Part shown: positions 1-5,954 of the stretch, piece by piece
Numbering within the stretch: position 1 is the first letter of the stretch
Layout of the letters: each line of letters begins with the position of its first letter
NCBI GenBank assembly: GCA_005882055.1
Contig: VBGQ01000012.1
Location: 1 to 8,287 of the forward strand
Reading direction: 5' to 3'
Length of the DNA: 8,287 nt
DNA from: Chloroflexota bacterium
Lineage (GTDB): Bacteria; Chloroflexota; Limnocylindria; QHBO01
Notes under the pieces: generated by a model
The model's database searches: none
What the model was told of the DNA's origin: nothing
Seen by the model: only the letters and a program-made list of their open reading frames with translations
Program-made: the position numbers and the translations under genes

Positions 1-990
1 GGCAGCGCGCAGCGCACGTACTGCGCCGGTGGCCCGATCACCCCCGCCCCGGGCTGGGTGATGATCTACGCCAACGCCTGCTACGCGCCGGGTGCATCCG
101 AGCCCGGCACGACGGCGGCAACCTCCACGCAGGCCCTGCAGCGCGTCAGCTACTACTCGCGCAAGGCTCTCTCCCCACTGAATGCGAGCGGTTATTTCGC
201 CACGGATCACGGGGCTGCACCCCTCGTTCACGAGCTCCTGACGAGCTCTGGCAAGACCTACGGCGCCATTTACGCGGCGCACGTTCCCTCCGGTGTCACG
301 GTCGCCGAATATGCTCACCAGTTCATCAGTGGTGACCGCGTCAAGCTGGGCCATCGGTCCACGGACCCGTACTTCACGTATGCCTTCGCCGGCGATCCCT
401 CGCGGACGTTCGGCAGCGTGGGCACCACGCCGACCAGCGGGCCCCTCCCGCCGGTCGTCATCGGCCGCTCTCCGGCCCCAGGCTCGACCGGCCAGACCAT
501 GACCCCCGCGGTGTCGGCGCGATTCAGCGAGAACGTCACCGGCGTCAGCACCGGAAGCATGGTCCTCCGTCGCGGATCGACGGTGGTGGCCGCGACGGTG
601 AGCTTCACCAGCTCGACCAGCACGGCCGTCCTGCGGCCAGTCGCACCCCTGGCGCCAGCCGCGACCTACACGGTGGCGCTCTCAGGGCGCATCCGGGACG
701 CAGCCGGCAACCCGCTGCCCTGGACCAGCTGGTCCTTCACCACGGCACGCTCCGAGAGCTACAACCCCGCGCGTTCCCTGGGCTTCGCCGCCGGGACCTA
801 CACGGGCTACCGCTTCAGCTCGACCGGTGCCGTCCTGGCGAAGCGGCCCTATTCCCTGACGCGCTCCTCGAGTGCGCCGACCAGCAAGCGCAGCGCCGTC
901 ACCGGGCAGACGGGCGGCTGGTACTACGTCACCTCCGGCGTCTGGGCCGGCTATTGGATTCGCGAGGCGCCCGCAATCGTCCTGCGCTGA
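1..990 (+). CDS. Secreted/surface protein, 3' part: unrecognised 'CYAPG' domain, Ig-like domain and GVWAGYW tail (5'-truncated)
   Basis: The frame is open from base 1 to the TGA at 988-990, so the window holds about the last 329 residues and the true start lies upstream. The GTG at 58 and ATG at 61 are internal. The first ~140 residues are a domain I do not recognise. It carries ANACYAPGASEPG (Cys codon 79-81), YFATDHGAAPLVHELL and AFAGDP. An Ala-Cys-Tyr strand end followed by small residues resembles the catalytic Cys of caspase-like clan CD peptidases, but any partner His lies outside the window. Bases ~445-747 encode an Ig-like domain of Big_5 type (ARFSENVTGVS... ending WSFTT). Bases 760-987 encode a 76-residue module ending in GVWAGYW that recurs twice in the next gene. 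The Ser/Thr/Gly/Pro-rich composition and paired C-terminal modules suggest an exported protein. Function is unknown; the shared C-terminal architecture with the next gene is directly visible. Confidence 0.85.
   Translation, partial: GSAQRTYCAGGPITPAPGWVMIYANACYAPGASEPGTTAATSTQALQRVSYYSRKALSPLNASGYFATDHGAAPLVHELLTSSGKTYGAIYAAHVPSGVTVAEYAHQFISGDRVKLGHRSTDPYFTYAFAGDPSRTFGSVGTTPTSGPLPPVVIGRSPAPGSTGQTMTPAVSARFSENVTGVSTGSMVLRRGSTVVAATVSFTSSTSTAVLRPVAPLAPAATYTVALSGRIRDAAGNPLPWTSWSFTTARSESYNPARSLGFAAGTYTGYRFSSTGAVLAKRPYSLTRSSSAPTSKRSAVTGQTGGWYYVTSGVWAGYWIREAPAIVLR
760..987 (+). repeat. GVWAGYW tail module, copy 1
   Basis: This protein-level repeat of about 76 residues starts YNPARSLGFAAGTYTGYRF, continues through a basic linker and an SSSAPTSKR segment, and ends WYYVTSGVWAGYW plus a short hydrophobic strand. 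It aligns almost without gaps to copies 2 and 3. The aromatic-rich YV..GVWAGYW ending is reminiscent of small SH3/GW-like wall-binding folds, but that is inference. Confidence 0.8.
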
Positions 991-1092
991 GTGGTCCGGG
1001 GCGGTGCGGGGAGATTCGTACCATTCCGCCTCCCCCTCGAGATCGGTACGGTCGCACCCGGACGCCTTAGGCAGTCCGACGCTGCTGCAGCC

Positions 1093-1100
1093 GAGGTAGG
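1093..1100 (+). promoter_or_regulatory. Ribosome binding site that fixes a TTG start
   Basis: A purine-rich GAGGTAGG lies 7 bases before the TTG at 1108. No comparable site precedes the GTG at 991, whose upstream sequence is the end of the previous gene. Together with the signal peptide that begins at the TTG, this decides the start of the GH18 gene. Confidence 0.6.
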
Positions 1101-1107
1101 TCGCCAA

Positions 1108-4100
1108 TTGGGCAAGAGACCGCGATCGACACTCCTCCTCCTGGCCGTGCTGGTCATCTCTGTGTGCCAGCCAGCGGTCGTGACGGGTACCGGGCCGTTC
1201 ACCCCTTCGGGGAAGCCAGCGGCTCCGCTCGCGCCGGGATCGATCCGGCTCCCGAATGGCCGCATCCTGCCCGCGCAGCCCCCCGGCCTCGAGCGCCCCT
1301 CCGAGATGGCGGTGGAGTGGCTCGCCCACGCGAACGATCGGATCGTCTTCACACCTGGCGCACGGCCGCAGGCACTGGTCGCTCCGCCCATCGTCCAGAC
1401 CGTCACGGATCCCTCGGCGGGCGCCGGCGTTGACCTGATTCCACTGGCGCCGACCGATGGAAGCGGCTCGCAGGCGACGCTTGCGTCGCTGCCGAATGGC
1501 CTGCGCAAACAGGTGTTCGGGTTCCTGCCCTACTGGATGCTGAACGCGAGCGACCTGCAATGGATGCGGTACGACCTCATCTCGACAATCGCGTACTTCG
1601 GGGTTGCCGCGCGCTCCGACGGGAGCCTGGCGACCAGCGGGAGCACCTGGAGTGGTTGGAACTCGGCCGCCATGACCGGCGTGATCAACGCTGCCCACCG
1701 GAAGGGTGACCGGGTCGTGCTCACCGTGACGATGATGGCCTGGGATAGCGCGTCAGCGAGTGCCCAGGCAACGCTGCTCAAGAGCCCAACCTACCGAACG
1801 CGCCTCGTCAACAACATCGTGGCCGCCGTCCGCAACCGCAGCGCGGACGGGGTCAACCTCGACTTCGAGCCCCTCGCGACCACCCTTCGCAGCTACTACA
1901 CCGCGTTCGTGCGGCAGCTGAAGGCCGGGCTCGTCGCGGCGCACATCGGCTCATACCTCACCGTCTGCACCACCGCGGGAGCGGCCACCTGGGCGACCGG
2001 CTACGACCTGGCTGGGCTCACCGCGTCGGGTGCCTCGGATGGCATCTTCGCCATGGGCTACGACTACAGCTATTCGGGGTCCTCCCGAGCAGGCGGCGTC
2101 GCTCCCATGGAGAGCTCCTACATGCTCGACGTGAATCAGTCGGTCGCCGATTTCCTGTCCCTGATGCCGGCCGCCAAGCTGATCTGGGGCGTCCCGTACT
2201 ACGGACGCACCTGGCACACCACCTCCAGCGCGCTCAACGCCGCCACCGTCGCCGGTGCATCGGCCTATTCCAAGGCCTACTACTACACCGGCGCCAAGAG
2301 TCTCGCCGCCGCCCATGGGCGCCGCTGGGACGCGCTCGGAAAGGTGCCCTGGTTCACCTACTACGACAGCACAGTGCACAGCTACATCGAGGGCTACTAC
2401 GACGACATCACCTCGCTGGGCGTGAAGTACGACATGATCAATCGGCGCGGCCTGGGCGGCGTGGGGATGTGGCACCTCCTGATGGACGAAGGTGTCAGCG
2501 ATCTGTGGAACCTGCTGGCCAACAAGTTCCAGAAGGACACCGTGCCTCCGGCGGGCGGGATCGGCAGCCTGCCGTCCGTCACGGATGGGTATGCGATCAA
2601 CGTCCGCTGGCGAGCTGTCGACGTCGGCGCCGGGCTGGCCTCGTACACCGTTCAGCTGCGGGATCGCGCCTCATCGACCTGGACGACCTGGCGGACGGCG
2701 ACCACCGCCACGTCGGCGACGTACATCGGCACCCCGGGACACGCCTACGAGTTCAGGGTGGCTGCGCGCGACAAGCTTGGCAACACCCAGCCCTGGCAAC
2801 CAGCCGTGGCCAATCCGGGCAGCGCGCTGACGGTCGGGGGGTTCGCCTCTGTCGTCGCCGATACCCTGAATGTCCGTGCGGCAGCCGGCACCTCCTTCGA
2901 GAGCCTGATTCAGCTCAGCAAGGGCACCCGCGTGGCGGTGCTGGCGGGTCCCGTCTCCTCCTCCGGCTACGCGTGGTACCAGGTCCAGTTCGGATTCAGC
3001 GAATGGCCGAGCGCCGACTACCCGCGCACGGGATGGGCGGCCGCCGGTGACGCGTCAGGCGCATTCCTGGCGCCGACCGTGGCCCCGACCGTGACCACCC
3101 TGTCGCCCTGGATCAGGAGCTATCTGCCTGCCGTTCGGGCCTTCAGTCCCAACGGAGATGGCCGCTTCGACAGCGCGAGCCTCGCCTATACCCTCCCGGC
3201 CGCGGCCGACGGGGTCCGGCTCGACCTCCTGAACGCCAGCGGTGTCGTCGTGGACTCCTCCAACCTCGGCGCCCAGGCGGCTGGAAGCCATGCCGCAACC
3301 TGGGACGGCCACGTGACCTCGGGATCCTGGGCACCCGCAGGCAGCTATCTCCTCCGGCTGACGGCCACGTCCGGTGGGGCGACCCACGTCGCTCCGACCA
3401 CCGGTGTCAACGCCACGGTTCTTGCTCGTTGGGGAGTCACCGCGGACCGCACCGCCCCCACCCTGACCTCGCACGCGCCGACCGGCACCCTGGTCCTGAG
3501 CAACGCCACCGTCAGCGTCACGTTCAGCGAGCCGGTGACCGGCCTGAGTGGCAGCAGCTTCACGCTCCGCGACGTCACGAGCGGCGCCGGCGTCATCGCG
3601 ACCCTCGCCTACGATCCGGCGAGGCGAGTCGCGACGCTGCGCCCCTCGGCCGCCCTCACCCGTGGCCATCTCTTCCGGGTTGCCCTGAACAGCACAGTCC
3701 AGGACGCCGTGGGGAACGCGCTCGCTCCGGTGAGCTGGTCGTTTACCACGTTGAGCCCACTCATCACGCTGTACCAGCCTCCGCGCGTGCTGGTATTCAG
3801 CGCCGGCACGACCACTGGCTATCGGTTCGACGCCACGGGTGGCGTGATCGCCTCCAGGAGCTACAGGCTTGACCGCCCATCGAGTGCGTCGACCAGCCAA
3901 CGCAGCAAGGCTGTCCCGGGCCGCGCCGGCGCCTGGTTCTATGTGACGAACGGCGTGTGGGCCGGCTACTGGGTTGCCGAATCTCCTCGGGTCTACCTGC
4001 CCGGCATCGCGGAGCTGGTCACCTACAGCCCGGCGCGAACGGTCGCCTTCGGAGCGGGAACGCACACCGGGTACCGGTTCACGACCTCCGGGCAGGTCTC

Positions 4101-4248
4101 GGCGACGAAGTCGTACGCGCTCGCCCGGTCGTCGTCCGCGTCAGCTGATCGATGGGCGGTGATCAACGGTCGCGCGTACGTTCTGATGGTGAACGGCGTC
4201 TGGGCTGGCTACTGGATGCCCATCGGGACCGGGGTCACCGTCAAGTAG
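1108..4248 (+). CDS. Secreted multi-domain GH18-family glycoside hydrolase with SH3b, FlgD-like and Ig-like domains
   Basis: From the TTG at 1108 the product is 1046 aa. An N-terminal signal peptide is visible (MGKRPRSTLLLLAVLVISVC). The frame is also open back to a GTG at 991, but that would bury the signal peptide 39 residues inside. Domains in order: GH18 TIM barrel, ~134-474 (GFLPYW; DGVNLDFE at 247-254 with E254 as expected acid/base; MGYDY at 316-320; WGVPYYGRTW near 360; GVGMWHL near 451); FnIII-like, ~480-567; bacterial SH3, ~578-645 (LNVRAAAG...); FlgD/CHU_C-like, from FSPNGDG at 679 to ~770; Big_5-like Ig domain, ~780-881; two tail modules, ~889-964 and 973-1046. GH18 enzymes cleave beta-1,4 GlcNAc-containing glycans. 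The barrel looks closer to YaaH-type spore and wall hydrolases than to classical chitinases, and Asn replaces the middle Asp of the usual DGxDxDxE. It probably acts outside the cell on peptidoglycan or another aminoglycan; the substrate is not determinable here. Confidence 0.88.
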   Translation: MGKRPRSTLLLLAVLVISVCQPAVVTGTGPFTPSGKPAAPLAPGSIRLPNGRILPAQPPGLERPSEMAVEWLAHANDRIVFTPGARPQALVAPPIVQTVTDPSAGAGVDLIPLAPTDGSGSQATLASLPNGLRKQVFGFLPYWMLNASDLQWMRYDLISTIAYFGVAARSDGSLATSGSTWSGWNSAAMTGVINAAHRKGDRVVLTVTMMAWDSASASAQATLLKSPTYRTRLVNNIVAAVRNRSADGVNLDFEPLATTLRSYYTAFVRQLKAGLVAAHIGSYLTVCTTAGAATWATGYDLAGLTASGASDGIFAMGYDYSYSGSSRAGGVAPMESSYMLDVNQSVADFLSLMPAAKLIWGVPYYGRTWHTTSSALNAATVAGASAYSKAYYYTGAKSLAAAHGRRWDALGKVPWFTYYDSTVHSYIEGYYDDITSLGVKYDMINRRGLGGVGMWHLLMDEGVSDLWNLLANKFQKDTVPPAGGIGSLPSVTDGYAINVRWRAVDVGAGLASYTVQLRDRASSTWTTWRTATTATSATYIGTPGHAYEFRVAARDKLGNTQPWQPAVANPGSALTVGGFASVVADTLNVRAAAGTSFESLIQLSKGTRVAVLAGPVSSSGYAWYQVQFGFSEWPSADYPRTGWAAAGDASGAFLAPTVAPTVTTLSPWIRSYLPAVRAFSPNGDGRFDSASLAYTLPAAADGVRLDLLNASGVVVDSSNLGAQAAGSHAATWDGHVTSGSWAPAGSYLLRLTATSGGATHVAPTTGVNATVLARWGVTADRTAPTLTSHAPTGTLVLSNATVSVTFSEPVTGLSGSSFTLRDVTSGAGVIATLAYDPARRVATLRPSAALTRGHLFRVALNSTVQDAVGNALAPVSWSFTTLSPLITLYQPPRVLVFSAGTTTGYRFDATGGVIASRSYRLDRPSSASTSQRSKAVPGRAGAWFYVTNGVWAGYWVAESPRVYLPGIAELVTYSPARTVAFGAGTHTGYRFTTSGQVSATKSYALARSSSASADRWAVINGRAYVLMVNGVWAGYWMPIGTGVTVK
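3772..3999 (+). repeat. GVWAGYW tail module, copy 2
   Basis: Seventy-six residues from YQPPRVLVFSAGTTTGYRF to GVWAGYWVAESPRVYL. It has the same length and spacing as copy 1 in the upstream gene, including an extra Gly-Arg-Ala-Gly-Ala-Trp stretch before FYVTNGVWAGYW that copy 3 lacks. It is therefore closer in form to copy 1 than to its immediate neighbour, copy 3. Confidence 0.8.
4024..4245 (+). repeat. GVWAGYW tail module, copy 3 (C-terminal)
   Basis: Seventy-four residues from YSPARTVAFGAGTHTGYRF to GVWAGYWMPIGTGVTVK, ending at the protein's C-terminus. It is about two residues shorter than copies 1 and 2 between the SSSAS segment and the GVWAGYW motif. Its position as the terminal module mirrors copy 1 in the preceding gene. 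Confidence 0.8.
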
Positions 4249-5167
4249 GTGGCCTGGAGGCTCGTCGGCGAGCCTCCAGCACATCGGCCCATACGGCGGC
4301 CAGGCCGGACCTGTAGCGCTCGACGTCGAACCTGCTCGCCGTGGCGGCCACGACCTCTGGGTCGTATGCGGGGATGCGATCGAGGGCCTCCTCGAGCTCT
4401 TCGTCGGTGTTCGCGAGGAAACCGTTCACCCCGTCGGTTACGACCTCGCGCAACCCTCCGACGGCGCGGGCGACGACCCACCGCCCGCTGGCGATCGCTT
4501 CGGCCGCCACAAGGCCAAACGGCTCTGCCAGAGATGGGACGAGGACGACGTCGTGCGCGGCGATGAGACTCCGCACTTCATCTGGGCTGATCTCGTCCAG
4601 GCCGGGGCCGACCAGCGTGTCCGCGAGCCTGCGGGCCAGCGCGACCCCCTTGTGCGGCACGTCTCCGCCCAGGTAGAGCACGCGGTGTTCGTTCGGGCGT
4701 GGCGTCGGGCGAAAGCGCGAGAGGTCGATGCCCGGAGGGACGACGCTGGCGTGGGCGCCTAGTTGGAGCACAAGCCCCGCGGTCTCCGCCGAGTTGGTGA
4801 CCACCGCGTCCGCGCCCTTCAGGACGCGCCGCGCCAGCCACGAAAAGACCGCGTTGCGATGCGCCATCTCGCGGACGTCCCCGCCGTGGGCGTAGACCAC
4901 CAGCGGCAGCCGTCGCAGCCTGGCCGCCACGAGCGCAATAACGCCGGAGTGGAGCACGAAGTGGCCCTCCACGCCGTCGAACCGGCCAGGTGTCGTCGCT
5001 GCTCTCCAGGCCATGGACAGGTATCGCATCCATCCGGGCAGGTCATAGCGGCGGGGGGCGATGACCTCGGATGAGAGGTTCGGGTCGGCCAGTCGCTCCT
5101 CGACGAAGTGGCCGGCGGCTGGCCGGTCCGGCGTCGGGTAGCGCGCCGTCACCACGAGCAGGCGCAT
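4241..5167 (-). CDS. GT4-type (GT-B fold) glycosyltransferase, compact form
   Basis: 308 aa from the ATG at 5167. The start is chosen because MRLLVVTARYPTP is the first beta strand typical of GT4 enzymes; the frame extends upstream to 5284 but would overlap the divergent rph gene. Visible landmarks are VYAHGGD (91-97) in the acceptor domain, NSAETA (125-130), VPPGIDLSRFRP (143-154), YLGGDVPHKG (165-174), and the nucleotide-sugar-binding EX7E signature E215-P-F-G...E223 followed by GRWVVARAVGGLREVV and DGVNGFL. The family transfers a sugar from an activated donor to lipid, glycan or metabolite acceptors, usually at the cytoplasmic membrane face; donor and acceptor are unknown. The protein is short: only about 42 residues separate the HKG lysine from EPFG, where GT4 proteins commonly have roughly twice that, including a VGDG-type strand not visible here. 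The 3' end overlaps the GH18 gene by 8 bp tail to tail. Confidence 0.88.
   Translation of the reverse strand: MRLLVVTARYPTPDRPAAGHFVEERLADPNLSSEVIAPRRYDLPGWMRYLSMAWRAATTPGRFDGVEGHFVLHSGVIALVAARLRRLPLVVYAHGGDVREMAHRNAVFSWLARRVLKGADAVVTNSAETAGLVLQLGAHASVVPPGIDLSRFRPTPRPNEHRVLYLGGDVPHKGVALARRLADTLVGPGLDEISPDEVRSLIAAHDVVLVPSLAEPFGLVAAEAIASGRWVVARAVGGLREVVTDGVNGFLANTDEELEEALDRIPAYDPEVVAATASRFDVERYRSGLAAVWADVLEARRRASRPPT
4254..4279 (+). terminator. Perfect 11-bp hairpin between convergent genes
   Basis: CTGGAGGCTCG (4254-4264) and CGAGCCTCCAG (4269-4279) are exact inverted repeats around a TCGG loop. The stem begins 5 bases after the GH18 stop codon, where a terminator would be expected. No T-run follows on either strand, so this is not a canonical intrinsic terminator; it could act as a pause or 3'-end stabilising hairpin. 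It lies inside the coding sequence for about residues 297-305 of the opposing glycosyltransferase. Confidence 0.5.
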
Positions 5168-5175
5168 GGGCGGTG

Positions 5176-5181
5176 ACGGTA
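5176..5181 (-). promoter_or_regulatory. Putative -10 box of the glycosyltransferase gene (leaderless)
   Basis: On the minus strand TACCGT (5181 to 5176) ends 8 bases before the ATG at 5167, placing the likely transcription start at or next to the start codon. A partial -35 match, TTGTCG (5202-5197), lies 15 bases upstream. No Shine-Dalgarno sequence is seen, consistent with a leaderless mRNA. Confidence 0.35.
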
Positions 5182-5205
5182 GCAGGCCCGCACCGGCGAC
5201 AACGT

Positions 5206-5211
5206 TACAAT
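5206..5211 (+). promoter_or_regulatory. Putative -10 box of rph (leaderless)
   Basis: TACAAT matches the bacterial -10 consensus at five of six positions and ends 8 bases before the rph ATG at 5220, so transcription would begin at about the start codon. No convincing -35 element or Shine-Dalgarno sequence is present. It stands out as an A/T-rich island in a very GC-rich 52-bp gap between divergent genes. Confidence 0.5.
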
Positions 5212-5219
5212 CCCCCGGC

Positions 5220-5954
5220 ATGTCGACCACCGCCGTCGCCCGCCGCGCGGATGGGCGCGCCGCCAACCAGCTTCGCCCCGTCAAGATCGTGCCCGACTAC
5301 CTCAAGTTCGCGGAGGGATCGGTGCTGATCCGCGTCGGCGACACGCGGGTGGTGTGCGCCGCGACCATCGAGGATCGCATCCCGCCCTTCCTGCGCGGCA
5401 AGGGCACCGGATGGGTGACCGCGGAGTACAGCATGCTTCCCCGTGCCGGGACCGAGCGCAGCCAGCGCGAGGCCAGCAAGGGCCGGATCGGCGGCCGGAC
5501 GCACGAGATCCAGCGGCTGATCGGTCGCTCGCTCCGCACCGTGGTGGATCTCTCGCGGCTGGGAGAGCGGACGATCACCCTCGACTGCGACGTCATCCAG
5601 GCCGATGGCGGCACGCGCACCGCGTCGATCACCGGAGCGTATGTCGCCCTGGCGCGGGCGCTGAACAAGTTCGGGATGGCCCATCTGCTGCGCGGGCGGG
5701 TCGCAGCGGTGAGCGTTGGGATGGTCGGCAGCCAGCTGCTCCTTGACCTGAACTATGGAGAGGACTCGACCGCCGAGGTCGACATGAACATCGTCATGAC
5801 CGACGACGACCGCTTCGTGGAGATACAGGGAACGGGGGAGCAGAAGGCGTTCGACCGCGAGCAGATGCAGCGCATGGTCGAGCTGGCAGCGGCCGGCATC
5901 CACCAGCTCTTCGACCTCCAGCAGAGCGCGATCGAGGCTCCTCCCGGGGAGTGA
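5220..5954 (+). CDS. rph: Ribonuclease PH
   Basis: 244 aa, matching the usual length of about 240-250. RNase PH is a hexameric phosphorolytic 3'-5' exoribonuclease that trims tRNA 3' ends, using phosphate to release nucleoside diphosphates. The family signature runs along the whole protein: RRADGRAANQLRP (8-20), GSVLIRVGDTRVVCAATIE (33-51), GWVTAEYSMLPRA (64-76), the basic ERSQRE and GGRTHEIQRLIGRSLR region (79-106), DCDVIQADGGTRTASITGA (122-140, with the GTR loop expected to bind phosphate), DLNYGEDSTAEVDMNIVM (176-193, conserved acidic residues) and FVEIQGTGEQKAF. The start is the ATG at 5220 because RRADGR normally lies within the first ten residues; an in-frame ATG at 5166 would overlap the glycosyltransferase start. 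One small oddity is PRAG where PRAT is common. It overlaps rdgB by 4 bp (GTGA), so the two are probably co-translated. Confidence 0.97.
   Translation: MSTTAVARRADGRAANQLRPVKIVPDYLKFAEGSVLIRVGDTRVVCAATIEDRIPPFLRGKGTGWVTAEYSMLPRAGTERSQREASKGRIGGRTHEIQRLIGRSLRTVVDLSRLGERTITLDCDVIQADGGTRTASITGAYVALARALNKFGMAHLLRGRVAAVSVGMVGSQLLLDLNYGEDSTAEVDMNIVMTDDDRFVEIQGTGEQKAFDREQMQRMVELAAAGIHQLFDLQQSAIEAPPGE

Noticed and set aside
1009..1036. Inverted repeat GGGGAG/CTCCCC after gene 1 as a terminator
   Set aside because: Only 6 bp of stem with a loop of about 16 bases and no T-run; expected by chance at this GC content.
991..1107. GTG start at 991 for the GH18 gene, and a possible promoter GGTACGGTCGC (1045-1055)
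   Set aside because: The GTG would bury the signal peptide and has no RBS. The TACGGT box resembles the GGTAGAATCGC before the acetyltransferase but lacks a -35 and could be chance; I do not see a firm promoter in this gap.
1134..1164. Lipobox ending at the Cys in VISVC of the GH18 signal peptide
   Set aside because: The residue before Cys is Val, whereas a lipobox needs Gly, Ala or Ser there, so a lipoprotein call is not supported.
682..1698. 338-codon open frame on the minus strand
   Set aside because: It lies antisense to the end of gene 1 and the start of the GH18 gene, is rich in Arg/Gly/Pro with no domain motif, and is the usual shadow of GC-rich coding sequence.
3055..4065. 336-codon open frame on the minus strand
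   Set aside because: It is antisense to well-supported SH3b/Ig/tail coding of the GH18 gene, with low-complexity Arg/Gly composition and no recognisable fold.
5166..5219. Earlier ATG for rph at 5166
   Set aside because: It would add 18 residues before a standard RNase PH N-terminus and overlap the glycosyltransferase start. The TACAAT box lies inside this extension.
5168..5284. Upstream extension of the glycosyltransferase to 5284
   Set aside because: It would add 39 residues with no homology-like pattern and overlap the first codons and promoter of divergent rph. MRLLVVTARYPTP at 5167 is a natural N-terminus.
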